This document shows, in pieces, positions 11,619 to 21,270 of a stretch of DNA of 64,000 nt. The notes below the pieces were generated by a model. The model made no database searches. It worked only from the letters and a program-made list of their open reading frames with translations, and had not been told where the DNA came from. The position numbers and the translations under genes were made by a program. This DNA comes from Hanleya hanleyi (taxonomy: Eukaryota; Mollusca; Polyplacophora; Lepidopleurida; Hanleyidae), in contig JAVTVY010017387.1 in assembly GCA_036873755.1 (NCBI GenBank), positions 1 through 64,000 on the forward strand, in the 5' to 3' direction. Position 1 is the first letter of the stretch. Each line of letters begins with the position of its first letter.

Positions 11619-12776
11619 CTATCTTGCTGGCCTCGGTCCCCCAGACACCCGCTGTGCGGTCACAAGTGGGCCGATGGAATAGAGGTCGTTACATGCCAAC
11701 GTCATGTCCCGGAGATAGTAGGAGGCAAAGGTCGTGTTTGACCTCCAATAGCACGCCCTCATAATGTCGGTCACCGATCTGTTGGTCCATAGAGGCCATG
11801 ATGCCGCTAATGCCCTAATCTCGTGACCCGAAACGTTTACAAGCGCGGCTTGCCTATCAGTAGCCGTGGAGTACGCTAGCCGAATCGTATTTTTGAGCCA
11901 ACTCGAGATAGTGTTTTTACTTATTTCTTGTTTGGCTTTGGGATCGAAAGGGATAAACAAACGCCTCCTTCCCGCTCTGATCTCCTCTGTACGATTCAGG
12001 TAACACGCAAGTGCCCGAACCGGACACATTAACATGTCTGATTCAAGACCGGACGAAAGGAAATCAGATAAGGCTGAAATTGTGAACTCTCGAGATATGG
12101 AATCGTAGAGGGCTTGATTCTTGGCCACAAACTCAGGAACCGTTGTGAGAACTACCTTGCTCCAGTTCCTAGAGTGTCTGATGTTCCTTTTATCGAGCGC
12201 ATGCAGCTCTGACACTCTAGCTGCCGAAGCAAGAGCCAACAAAAACGAAGTTTTGTATGATAAATATTTTAGCTCAATAGCCTCTATTGGCTCGAAAGGT
12301 GGCTCTCCCAATTGCCGAAGTACTAAGGCTAAGTCCCACTTAGGTAATTTCGGAACAGCCGACTGACCAGTTATCTTGTATGACTTGATTAGTGCAGATA
12401 AGTTTGGATCAGTCGAGGGATTAATCCCAGTACCCAGTAGAATAGGTTGAGCAATAGCCGCTCTATAACCTTCTACCGTAGCGGGCACCAGGCCCCTATC
12501 CCTGAACAGGTACAATAGAAACTCTGCTACTTCAGGGATAGTGGCGCAGGATGGATTGATATCCCTCTATCCACACCAAAGATCGAAGATTGCCCACTTT
12601 GAGTTGTATACAGCGGAAGAGGACGGTCGAATTGATTGTGCCATTCGGCGCCCAACCTCCGCTGAAAATCCCGCCTGAGCAAAGTGCTGCTTGAGCACTT
12701 GCACACGTGGTAGTGGAACAGTCCTGGCTGGCTGTGGAATATCGACGTTCCGGGCTGGCGCAGTAGATTGTGCCAT
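11619..12776 (-). pseudogene. DIRS tyrosine recombinase with one in-frame TAG
   Basis: DIRS elements use this enzyme instead of an integrase to insert a circular DNA intermediate. One frame runs from a Met at 12776 to the stop at 11619 (386 codons). It is broken only by TAG at 12567-12569, just after SKWAIFDLWCG. The part before the TAG resembles the core-binding domain (HFAQAGFSAEVGRRMAQSIR). After it come YLFRDRGLVPATVEGYR and the catalytic domain: Arg in AARVSELHAL, His-x-x-Arg in SGHEIRALAASW and the Tyr nucleophile in FASYYLRDM. All catalytic residues are present. The first 250 bp overlap the RT frame, a normal DIRS arrangement. The TAG is probably an inactivating point mutation, but an assembly error or readthrough cannot be excluded. 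Confidence 0.88.
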
Positions 12777-14713
12777 ACCGGAAGCTGTCTTGGTACATCT
12801 ACCAGAAGATCCAGTAGTTTCGGGAACCACGGCCTTGCTGGCCACCACGGAACAATCAGGTAAACGACACATATGTGTTCGCGGATCTTCTGGAGTACCT
12901 TCGCTAGGATAGCTCGGGGAGGGAACGCATATGCTACCATCCTTGACCAGTCCTGCGAAAGTGCGTCCACTGCAAACGCCGCCGTATCCGGTACCGGCGA
13001 CATAAACAAGGGCAGTAGATTGTTGCACCGAGTGGCGAACAGATCTATGTGTGGCATCTCCCAGACATGAGCTATTTGTTTTAGTATGTCTGGGTGAAGT
13101 TGCCACTCCGTGGGAATTACCTGATTCCGTCGTGAAAGCGAATCCGCTAAGACGTTCAGTACCCCCGGGATGTGTCTGGCCAACACCGATATGTTGTTGT
13201 CCCAACACAGACCGAAAAAGATTTCCGCTTGGCTTAGTAATTGCGGAGATCTCGTCCCCCCCTGCTTGTTGATGTAGGACACCACTGTTGTGTTGTCCGT
13301 CGCAACTAACAGGTTCTTGTCGGTCAATACGCTCACCCACGTGCGGATGGCATGTGTCACTGCCATAAACTCCAACACGTTTATATGGTACGAGCGTTCC
13401 TCGATTGTCCATAACCCGGATGTCGACCTGGACTCGAGGTGGGCTCCCCATCCTTCCATAGATGCGTCCGTGAACAGGTGATGTGACTGACGAAACGGAA
13501 GTAGGGACACACCTGGCATAACGTTGAGTGGATCCAGCCACCATTGGAGGCATTGTTTGACTAGTGGTGTTATAGGAATCCACGGATTCAACTGCCTTTC
13601 GACCCATTCGTGATTGAAATAAATCATTAAGGGACGAAGCTGCAACCGCCCTCTTGGTGTTACGTCCTGTGTTGACGTCAAGAGGCCGATTATCGCAGCA
13701 AAGTGTAAAGCCCTGGCTTGAGATAACTTGAGGAATTGAGGTATCCTCGCTGTTATCTTTTGCCATCGATCTTCTGGGGGTTTGGCGAGAGCTCGTAGCG
13801 TATCGTATTCCACCCCCAGAAATTTGCGCCTTTGTGAAGGAATCAGCTCTGAATTCTCTTCGTGTGGGATGTATCCCAGAGAAGTCAATATCCTTAAGAC
13901 AAACTGGGTGTCTAGGATTAACTGCTCCTTGCAGGCATTCCTTAGCAGGGAGTCGTCGATATAAAAGTGGTACTTTATACCTAGACTGTGCAGGAATTGT
14001 GCCACTGGTGTAAACACTCGTGTGAACACCCAAGGGGAAGTGGACAGGCCGAACGGAAGCACTTGAATTTGGAAGCGTCGATTGCCGACCATGAATCTCA
14101 AGTACTTCCTGTCCTCCGGATGTATCGGGATATGCAGGTATGCATCCCTTAAATCCAGAGAAGTCAGCCATTCCCCTTGTCTGAGTACTGTCCGGACAGA
14201 CCGGAAGGACTCCATGCGGAAGTGTGGCGGTGGAGTAAGGTAGTCCTTGTTAAGGCGCTTTAGGTTTATAACCATGCGCATCTCGGACGTGTCTTTCTTG
14301 GGGACCAGAAAGACCGGCGAATAGAACCCGGGTGACGTGTCCCAAACCGGAAGCTCTATTACTGCAGCCTTCACCATCAGCTTGTCCACAGAGGACTGTA
14401 TCGCTGATAGATGACCCGTTCGTAATGGTATACGAGACGGAAGGGGATGAGCAGTCAAGGGAGGAAGCATGTCGAACAATAGGCGATAGCCATATCTGAT
14501 CGTTCGAATGACCCACGCTTCCGTCCCGATCCTTATCCAGTTCCTCCAAAACAACTGTAGCTTTCCCCCTACCGGAAGGTCTAGTTGTTGGGGAACTGGA
14601 AACATTATGTCTCGGTGTTCCCGCCATACCGGAAGCCACCCGGTATGGCCCAAGACATCAGGTATCCTTCTTTGACTGCTTTGATTTCCCCTTACCCTGC
14701 TTCTTATGGCCAA
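12527..14713 (-). CDS. DIRS reverse transcriptase-RNase H
   Basis: A 728-residue frame without breaks. The RT domain shows SLDLRDAYLHIPIHP (motif A, catalytic Asp), VLPFGLSTSPWVF (motif B) and YHFYIDDSLL (motif C, the two catalytic Asp residues). RNase H follows with LFTDASMEGWGAHLE, NVLEFMAVTHAIR, LVATDNTTVVSYINKQGG and ARHIPGVLNVLADSLSR, supplying the D-E-D-D set. The C-terminal tail (TEWQLHPDILKQIAHVWEMP through VPWWPARPWFP) is typical of DIRS proteins. It overlaps gag by 56 bp at its start and the recombinase by 250 bp at its end, so later frames probably depend on reinitiation or frameshifting. It copies element RNA into DNA. Confidence 0.93.
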   Translation of the reverse strand: MAIRSRVRGNQSSQRRIPDVLGHTGWLPVWREHRDIMFPVPQQLDLPVGGKLQLFWRNWIRIGTEAWVIRTIRYGYRLLFDMLPPLTAHPLPSRIPLRTGHLSAIQSSVDKLMVKAAVIELPVWDTSPGFYSPVFLVPKKDTSEMRMVINLKRLNKDYLTPPPHFRMESFRSVRTVLRQGEWLTSLDLRDAYLHIPIHPEDRKYLRFMVGNRRFQIQVLPFGLSTSPWVFTRVFTPVAQFLHSLGIKYHFYIDDSLLRNACKEQLILDTQFVLRILTSLGYIPHEENSELIPSQRRKFLGVEYDTLRALAKPPEDRWQKITARIPQFLKLSQARALHFAAIIGLLTSTQDVTPRGRLQLRPLMIYFNHEWVERQLNPWIPITPLVKQCLQWWLDPLNVMPGVSLLPFRQSHHLFTDASMEGWGAHLESRSTSGLWTIEERSYHINVLEFMAVTHAIRTWVSVLTDKNLLVATDNTTVVSYINKQGGTRSPQLLSQAEIFFGLCWDNNISVLARHIPGVLNVLADSLSRRNQVIPTEWQLHPDILKQIAHVWEMPHIDLFATRCNNLLPLFMSPVPDTAAFAVDALSQDWSRMVAYAFPPRAILAKVLQKIREHICVVYLIVPWWPARPWFPKLLDLLVDVPRQLPVWHNLLRQPGTSIFHSQPGLFHYHVCKCSSSTLLRRDFQRRLGAEWHNQFDRPLPLYTTQSGQSSIFGVDRGISIHPAPLSLK

Positions 14714-16440
14714 AGCTCGATAACCTAGGCTCTAAAGAAGCAGGCGCTTGGCTATGCTGTTGGCCGGAAGCACCCTTATTAGCCTTGGAACTAGGCGGGT
14801 TCTTCTTAGCCTTCTTCGCCTTTGGACTCGACCCGGAAGCCATAGGTCTCTTAGACGAAGCACCGGAAGCAACTGACCTGTCATGCTCTATACGATCCAT
14901 TTCAGGTCGAACTTCGGCAACAGCATCACCAAACAGTAAAGAAGGAGCCGTAGATGTCTCTAATAGACTCCTCTTTACTGCTTCCGGTGTGTAACTATGC
15001 ATAAAAGGAATGAAGGCCTTTCTCCTTAAATACACTAGCATAGAAGATAGGTAGGCATTGTGCACCAGTAAATCTTCTACAGCACCGGAAGCAATCTTCT
15101 GGTAGTCAAGAACGAGGTTTATACCCTCCTGTAACTGTTCTTGACTCTCCGCGCCCGACAGCGAGAATAAACCATCCTTTATGGCTTTAAGAAACCAGTC
15201 GAGGTGATTCGTAATCGCCACTCCTTGTCGAGCAGTTTCCTCAAGTACTGCGGCCTGTTTGTTCGTGCAAGGAACATCTGGATTACTAGGCACTTTAGTA
15301 TTGCTAGGGCATAAATACTGAAAGTCGCCGTTCACCTCTGCAGACCGGAAGCTAAACGGTGAGTTATGTACGCCGTAACTTCGTATGTTTGGCTTCTGTA
15401 CTGGGAACGGACCAGAAGATCCTGCAGGGCGGAAGCGAGCTTTTGGTCTCAACCTTATAGCACGTTCCTCCTGCGAAGTGGGTTCTGCTAAAGTTCTATG
15501 GAACAAGTGGCAAATAGAATGAATAGCAGTTGAGGCCGGAAGCGTGGTAGCCGACCTCGTAACCCGGTTTGACTCTCCTGATTCAGTTTCAATATCCCCC
15601 GCATGTGGGACCGGAAGCTGCATATCAGGAATCAAGTCATAGATGCCGGAAATAAGCTCATAATATTTCCTAGCATCCGGATCAGTATTGGTAGGTTCAT
15701 TCAATTCAGATCTACCGTACTGGTCCCTATTCACTTCCATAGCTTCCGGGGCTTCCTGCCAGGAGGGAGTATTGGAAGGGATAGTCCTCGACAAATTAGC
15801 TTCCGGTTTCCTAGACTGTTCAGTCAAAACCGGAAGCAGTGGCGTACTACTCCGGAATTGACTGGTCATCATCTCTCTCAATTCCTTCATTTCCTCACGT
15901 TGCTGTTCCATACCGCGCAGTATGGCAGCCAATGTGGGATCAGTCACTTGAGAGTGGACCGGAAGCAAGGCCTGACGAGGTGTGTTCACACTCAAGGACC
16001 TTCCAGCTGGACGTGAGCACGGCCACTGTAAAGGTCGGTGAACTGGCATACGAGGTCGTAAACCGGAAGCACGTATAGGAGGACGCATCATACGTAATAA
16101 TCCCGGTCCCGTACCACGAACACCCCCGGAAGCAGATATCTGACCTAAGCCACGCAAGGGCGAAGGTAGACCAGCAACCGGATGCCGCATAATTTGACCT
16201 GATCTGATTGAGGGTTCTTGATAACGCAACTCAGACACAGGCAAAAAATTTGACATATCATAGGTACCTGAATACATACCATACTGCCGTTGTTGCGGGA
16301 ACCTTAATCTCTGGTGGCCCAGAAGGCTCGTAGATACAAACGTCTCGGCAGGGGGACGAGGAAGGCCACCAGAGTAACCGGAAGCAGGTTGGGAAAATTC
16401 AGACAAACCGGAAGCAACAGTTAAAGGCGTAACTGAGCGA
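14571..16440. promoter_or_regulatory. Dense ACCGGAAGC 9-mer cluster in DIRS copy A
   Basis: About a dozen exact copies of ACCGGAAGC (counting both orientations, for example near 14627, 14861, 15083, 15344, 15610, 15829, 15959, 16061, 16377, 16410; inverted near 14985 and 15801) lie in 1.9 kb. Six or more one-mismatch copies are interspersed. Two further copies occur near 12778 and 14345. The motif falls in different codon frames, so it is not explained by a protein repeat. Its core matches the ETS-family binding consensus CCGGAAG. A regulatory role is inference. Confidence 0.5.
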
Positions 16441-17147
16441 CCGGGAAGTCCAGGCCTCGACAGCGTCGAGGAAGGTATTTTCCCAACCCCGGACCCAAAT
16501 GAAAACTTAACATAAGGCCCCTCACTAGTGCTGCCTAAGTTTTCGTAGTCATAAGTTGACTCCGATCGAGAGATCGGAGTCCCCTGGCTTTCCCACGCTA
16601 AGCCTGGGTCCGTCACCGATTTCCCTTCATCATCGCATCCAGGCGTCCGCTCAATTGGAATCTCCACGTCCACAGTCGTCGTAGTGCCAGACTCCAAATC
16701 CTCGATTATCCCTTCCACCTGTACCAACTGGGTCGGTGCCTTACCTGACTGACCCTTCGCCTGGTCTGAAATGGAAGCATCGTGAGCGGGGGGGGGGGGC
16801 CTTTGTTTATCTTTATTTACGTTCAATAGACTGACTAACGTAGACCCAGCTACAGAACTAACAAGCCCCCTAGACTCCTCGCCTACGCTAGTACGAGGAG
16901 ACTGTGCTACATATGTCTCGTTGGCGAGATTGGTAGGCATAACAACACTATTTCCTTCGTTAGCTGCCAGAGAACCGGCCAGATACACCTGGAATATGCC
17001 GGGCGCCCACACAATACACTCTTCACAGGCCGTGTCCCATGTACAGATTCTACCCTGGCGGCATGGCGGACACGTTGAGTGAAGGTCATAACTAGGCTTG
17101 TCACCTCCACAAGACATGCATGACATTTGAGACATATTTTGAGCCAT
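14658..17147 (-). CDS. DIRS gag-like protein
   Basis: An 829-residue frame, first in the element on the minus strand. The N-terminus holds a Cys/His cluster (CMSC, H, CPPC, then CEEC over residues 9-45) that resembles the zinc-binding motif of DIRS Gag proteins. The middle is Pro/Gly/Ser/Arg-rich. The C-terminus has a helical-looking region (LLVHNAYLSSMLVYLRRKAF) and ends strongly basic (KAKKAKKNPPSSK, KQGKGKSKQSKKD), suitable for RNA binding. It is expected to form the particle in which reverse transcription occurs. The DNA carries an unusual density of ACCGGAAGC motifs, entered separately. Confidence 0.85.
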   Translation of the reverse strand: MAQNMSQMSCMSCGGDKPSYDLHSTCPPCRQGRICTWDTACEECIVWAPGIFQVYLAGSLAANEGNSVVMPTNLANETYVAQSPRTSVGEESRGLVSSVAGSTLVSLLNVNKDKQRPPPPAHDASISDQAKGQSGKAPTQLVQVEGIIEDLESGTTTTVDVEIPIERTPGCDDEGKSVTDPGLAWESQGTPISRSESTYDYENLGSTSEGPYVKFSFGSGVGKIPSSTLSRPGLPGRSVTPLTVASGLSEFSQPASGYSGGLPRPPAETFVSTSLLGHQRLRFPQQRQYGMYSGTYDMSNFLPVSELRYQEPSIRSGQIMRHPVAGLPSPLRGLGQISASGGVRGTGPGLLRMMRPPIRASGLRPRMPVHRPLQWPCSRPAGRSLSVNTPRQALLPVHSQVTDPTLAAILRGMEQQREEMKELREMMTSQFRSSTPLLPVLTEQSRKPEANLSRTIPSNTPSWQEAPEAMEVNRDQYGRSELNEPTNTDPDARKYYELISGIYDLIPDMQLPVPHAGDIETESGESNRVTRSATTLPASTAIHSICHLFHRTLAEPTSQEERAIRLRPKARFRPAGSSGPFPVQKPNIRSYGVHNSPFSFRSAEVNGDFQYLCPSNTKVPSNPDVPCTNKQAAVLEETARQGVAITNHLDWFLKAIKDGLFSLSGAESQEQLQEGINLVLDYQKIASGAVEDLLVHNAYLSSMLVYLRRKAFIPFMHSYTPEAVKRSLLETSTAPSLLFGDAVAEVRPEMDRIEHDRSVASGASSKRPMASGSSPKAKKAKKNPPSSKANKGASGQQHSQAPASLEPRLSSFGHKKQGKGKSKQSKKDT

Positions 17148-17291
17148 TTTTACGCTGATAACTTATAGAATACTTCCCAAAGGACTTCTTGCAGGAAATC
17201 AGACGTCTGAGGTAATCCAACTGTGAGTAGTTTCGCTAGAAAAAGCACTTTTTCACGGAGTTGACAATGTTTACTTCCAGCCCTACGAAGC

Positions 17292-17361
17292 AGTAGAACA
17301 AGAAGGAAGTGGAATTGTGGGTAGCTATGCTATCACGTGACTAGCAGGGGAGATAACTGTG
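17292..17361 (-). repeat. DIRS copy A right inverted terminal repeat
   Basis: Partner of 11104-11174. It lies about 145 bp upstream of the gag start codon (minus strand), as expected for the 5' end of a DIRS element. Confidence 0.85.
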
Positions 17362-17362
17362 G

Positions 17363-17645
17363 GGAAAAAACCTGATTGTAAATGTGGTACACAATACTCA
17401 ATAGAAGGAAAACCCAGGTCGTGGAGACGCAGTGGGTGTTAATAGAGTAAAACCAGTAATAATTAAGAAAAGCCATGCCTAAACCATATGGGTCTTGTAA
17501 GTTGGCTGACTGACTGACCTATTGAGGTGATCATGTAATATGGTGGACATATGTCATGGCTGATTAGATGTGATGATGCAGCAAGCTTGCTGACGGAGTG
17601 ACTTGCTGCGCTGAACGAAGATACCCTCCCCCCCCTCTTTTTTGG
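17363..17645. other. Spacer between two DIRS copies
   Basis: No coding signal is seen. A C/T tract near 17,627-17,642 corresponds in position to a similar tract downstream of the recombinase in copy A (near 11,530), so part of this spacer belongs to the 3' region of the next DIRS copy. Confidence 0.4.
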
Positions 17646-18270
17646 AAGTTACTGGACCACGTGCTGGGTAGCCACCAGTGGCCCAAGCGTGGTCACTCTA
17701 TCTGATTGTACTGACATATCTCTCAGATAGAAATTGGTAAAAATTGAATTGGCACTCCATGCACAGGACTGGACAATCTCATGAAGGGATAGGTTCTTCC
17801 ATAAAGGCCATGATTTAGCGATGGCACGAATTTCATGGGTCAGAAGTGGGGAGCGTCAATGGCAAGTTGCTATGTCCACTTAATGGTCTTCTTCAACCAA
17901 GAAGTAATAATATTCTTGGTAATGTCACGCACTGCAGTTGACTGAAGAGACAGGAATAGAATAATAATAATAACGAGAACCCCAACCACGGTCGGTACGA
18001 GAGAGATAGTGACGTATGGCTTGTACAGGGCAGAACAGGATGTCGTCCTCAAGGTCATGAACAAAGTCTAATAAAGCAGGGATGGAGTACAAACGTTGAG
18101 CACAAAGATCTTGGCGCACAGCCTCATTCTTGGCGATGAACTCAGGGACGGGACGAAAGGAAATGCGAGACCAATTTGCCGTTCAGGTCAAAGACGCACT
18201 TTCCAGAGCGTGAAGCTCGGAAAATCTAGATGCGAAAGCCGCCAGGAAAGTAGTCTTGTAGGAAACAGCT
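17646..18270 (-). pseudogene. DIRS copy B recombinase, catalytic half
   Basis: The minus strand reads LTHEIRAIAKSWPLWKN and FTNFYLRDMSVQSDR, then a stop near 17646. The His-x-x-Arg pair and the Tyr nucleophile are present. Upstream pieces (SYKTTFLAAFAS, FSELHALE) carry the Arg-containing motif in slightly altered form. Small frameshifts occur around 17,900-18,100. The frame is interrupted at 18271 by a TTAA element and resumes at 19442. Confidence 0.8.
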
Positions 18271-18274
18271 TTAA

Positions 18275-19437
18275 CACTTTCCCCCATAGAGCATTGCATA
18301 ATTCAAGAGTTAGCTCCCACAGCCCTTGGCTCAAAGCCAGCAGCACAGCGCATGCAAGAAAATAGGTCACCAGTCCAGCTGTTCATAATCTTCAGCTGAA
18401 CTGACCACACTGAAAAGGTAGGTACTCTTTGAATGTGAAGAGAAGGATGGAAAGGAGAAGCACACATGATACAAAAAATGATACCCATGATTTGATGTTT
18501 CAATAAATTGTTGTATATATTAAAATTCCATTGAAATTGCTGAATAAATTCAAACACCAATTGATATACATGAATTTGTTGTTTGTTGATTTTGTTCCCT
18601 AGTGTCTGTCACTGAATATTTTATTGAACAACTTATTAGGAAAATTCATTGTCACTGATCTGTAAATTTATCAGTAACAGTAATATTTTCAGATCTTGAC
18701 ATCACAAATTTACCATAACTTCGTAAATTTGTGATGTTGGGCTCTGAAAAAATGTTCATTGCCAAATAAGCATTCATTTCATGATTTCCGGGACAGTAAC
18801 ATTATGCCATCGCGGAGCTCTTTCTCCCGATCATCCATTTAGCGTAGTTGTTCGTATGTCTGACGAAGTTAGAAATAATTTCTGATTCTACTAGAAGATC
18901 AAAATAAACCAAGGGTTTGGCTTCGTCCACGTTGAAATGGGGTGAAATTACCGGGCCACTTCTCGACGTAAACTCACCACCGTAGCCGGCGAAAAAATGT
19001 CAGTCCATATAGTGCCGGCTTCGTTGACAGTTTCCCCATCTGTTTTATCTTCCGATCCACTAATTTCCTCACTGGAGCTGTCCCTTGATATTTCTTCATC
19101 TATATCTGACATAGTGAATCCTAAAACCCAGGATTCCCCAATACCCACGCTTTATTTCGCGCCAAATCTACGTCACTTGAGGTCAACCAATCAAAAATAA
19201 TTAGAACAAGCTTTATGACCAATGACCAATGACCAATTTGTTTTTGAGGGTTTCCTTCCTAAAATAGATCGGGTACTCCCGCAGAAAATACGCGAGAGTT
19301 CATGGTCGCTAAAATGCGCTGTATGAAAATGGCAGTCAGGCGCTCAAACTCGTACGGAATGAAAAGTGACAAGTCGCTCTCAGGCGCTCTCAGACTCACA
19401 CAAGAGGGCGCCCATATGCGCTACATGGGGGAAAGTG
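18275..19437 (-). mobile_element. piggyBac-like element with TTAA target duplication
   Basis: TTAA at 18271-18274 and 19438-19441 flanks a 1,163-bp insert. Its ends are inverted: CACTTTCCCCCATAGAGC at left and the reverse complement CACTTTCCCCCATGTAGCGC at right. Removing the insert plus one TTAA brings the recombinase frame of DIRS copy B back into register, confirming precise insertion. TTAA duplication is the signature of piggyBac (also Kolobok). Inside, a minus-strand frame at 19148-18948 has an acidic start typical of piggyBac transposase N-termini. The rest of the transposase is missing, so the copy is non-autonomous. Confidence 0.82.
18948..19148 (-). pseudogene. Possible piggyBac transposase N-terminal remnant
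   Basis: A 66-codon frame; the probable real start is the internal Met of MSDIDEEISRDSSSEEISGS. Acidic, Ser-rich N-termini followed by a W-T-D segment (here TIWTDIF) are common in piggyBac transposases. It sits just inside the 5' end of the TTAA element in the right orientation. Upstream, three ATTGGTCAT repeats (19,217-19,240 on the minus strand) look like CCAAT boxes. No catalytic Asp region remains. Assignment is by composition and context only. Confidence 0.5.
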
Positions 19438-19699
19438 TTAATAGAGGCGGACTGTAAAGGTTCGAAGGGCGGACGAAGCAGGGCACTAAGAACCACACCA
19501 ATATCCCACTTCGGTAACAGCTGGCGAGTACGGCGAGACTGTAAGGCGAAAGCACGTAGGAGAGCAGAGATAGTGTCGTTCAGACTAATGTCGATGCCGG
19601 TTGAAAGACGTAAAACCCTAGCCAAAGCAGACCGGTGCCCCTCAATGGTGCTGATTTGAAACTTCTTATCACGATGTAGGTGAAGGAGGAAGTCAGCTA

Positions 19700-21212
19700 C
19701 TAAGGAAAGAGAGGCAGAGTCGGGATCGGAATCACATTCTCAGCACCAGGAGACGAAATAGGCCCATTTCGATTGATAGAGCAGCGATGTGGAAGATTGA
19801 TTGGCTGAAACCATCGTCTGTGCAACTTCTGCTGAAAATCCTTGGACTGTAAGTGCACTCTGGATAGTCTGCAGACATGCAAGTTGAGCCACCGTGGGTT
19901 AAGATGTATTATCCCGTGAGGTTGACGCAACAGGCTGGGCCAAACTGGAAGACGATGTGGCGGAGCGGTGAGAAGTGGAACCAGTACCAGAAACCACTGA
20001 CGACGAGGCCACCATGGAACGAGCAGAATGACGCAGTCGTGCTGAGTAGTCTTTGAAGAACTTCCTGAATGAGGGCCCATTGGCGGGCAGGCATAAGGCA
20101 GGAAGTTGTCCCAGTTGATAGAAAGGGCGTCGATGGCGAAAGCTTGAGGGTCCAGAATCGGACTGACGAAGAGGGCGAGCTGCGCATTGTTCCTCGTCGC
20201 AAACAGGTCAAACAAGGGGGTCACCCAGATGCTGCAAATCTGGCGGAAGACCTCCAGATGAAGTTGCCATTCGGTCTGAAGCACGGTGTCTGGACGAGAA
20301 AGGCGGCCTCAAAGACATTGAGCCGACCCGAGACATGGTGAGCATGGAGATAACAGAGATGAATGAGAGCTCAGTCGTAAAGATCCCACACCAGACGAAA
20401 CGTTGAGAAAAGATCAGGTGGTACCCATCTTGTTGATGTGAGCACTGACAGTAGAGTTGTCCGTAGTGATAAGAAGGGACGAATTCACAAGATGCCAACT
20501 CCAATGCTGAACTGCTAGGATGACTGCCTTCATCTCCAGAAGGTTGATGTGAAGTCTGGCGTACAACCTAGACCATCTGCCGGACACCTGCAGTCCGTCT
20601 AGATGGCTCCCCAATCGATCTCGGAAGCATCGGTGTAGAGATGGTGATCCGGAGATGAAAATCGGAAGGGAACTCCCCGCATGACGTTGAGGCGGGAGTG
20701 CCACCAAAACATAAGTGGATGTAGAGACGTCAATACCGGCACTAATGGATTGAGGGATGACGTCTGAAGATAAGACAGATGGTACTGCAGTGGCTGAACT
20801 AGGAGACGTCCGTAAATTATTATTCATTTCTACGCAGGACCTTACTCATTACGGTAATGAGTAAGGTAAGGTCCTGCGTAGAAATGAATAGCCCTATTAG
20901 TTGATGACAAAACAACTATAGTGCCAACGTCTAAATACTGGTCCAACGGTCTAACGGGGGTCGAAACACTTGATGGAGAGTGTCGAAAAACTGCCCCAAA
21001 GTAATGACGAACCTAAATAAACCTCCATGTGAAAGCCCCGCGATGGAGAAAAACGCCATGGCTAGAGAAGTGATACAAGGGGCGATGTTGACTCCGAACG
21101 AGAGGACTTGCCACTCAAACCGACGACCGACGATGGTGAATCGTAGGAAACGCCGAAGATGAGGATGAATGGGTATAAGAAGATATGCGACTCGCAAAAC
21201 GATGGAGGTCAA
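19700..21212 (-). pseudogene. DIRS copy B RT-RNase H remnant
   Basis: Frames 21212-20931 (RT motif A region, IPIHP), 20827-20414 and 20504-20208 (RNase H, LLITTDNSTVSAHINKMG) and 20284-19700 (C-terminal tail, FDLFATRNNAQLALFVSP) together cover an RT-RNase H, with at least three frame breaks. The RT catalytic YIDD region is not readable. A 68-nt palindrome lies between the RT and RNase H pieces. Confidence 0.8.
20822..20889. repeat. 68-nt near-perfect palindrome inside DIRS copy B
   Basis: ATTCATTTCTACGCAGGACC at left is the exact reverse complement of GGTCCTGCGTAGAAATGAAT at right. The centre is TTACTCATTACGGTAATGAG, with a short GTAAG duplication. It would form a hairpin with almost no loop. 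It interrupts the decayed RT frame, so it may be an insertion. Confidence 0.8.
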
Positions 21213-21270
21213 CCATACGAAAATGAAGACTCATCAACCGAATTGTCAGAAGAAAGGTAAAGAATACCGA

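Larger units (their letters stand above)
10998..17362 (-). mobile_element. DIRS-like tyrosine-recombinase retrotransposon, near-complete (copy A)
   Basis: Reading on the minus strand, three overlapping frames occur in DIRS order: gag (17147-14658), RT-RNase H (14713-12527) and tyrosine recombinase (12776-11619). A terminal inverted repeat of about 70 bp pairs 11104-11174 with 17292-17361 (AGTTATCTCCCCTGCTAGTC at left). A second inverted pair, 10998-11056 against 11222-11275, sits at the left end. No integrase or long terminal repeats are seen, which fits DIRS rather than Gypsy or Copia. It is in the sense orientation within SETX intron 10. Apart from one TAG in the recombinase the frames are intact, so this is the youngest copy in the window. 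The exact outer limits are uncertain. Confidence 0.9.
17600..21250 (-). mobile_element. Decayed DIRS-like retrotransposon (copy B)
   Basis: A second lineage in the same orientation. The recombinase occupies 17646-18270 and 19442-about 19690, split by a TTAA element. RNase H and RT fragments follow in shifting frames: 20284-19700 (TEWQLHLEVFRQICSIWVTP), 20504-20208 and 20827-20414 (RNase H-like), and 21212-20931 (LLIPIHPHLRRFLRFTIVGR, RT). The protein similarity to copy A is moderate and the last recombinase residues differ (LGPLVATQHVVQ), so it is a different family, not a recent duplicate. It has many frameshifts and stops. Confidence 0.82.

Noticed and set aside
12567..14171. 534-codon frame as an independent protein gene
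   Set aside because: It lies wholly within the RT-RNase H coding region and only its last 70 codons resemble a recombinase; treated as overlap reading, not a separate product.
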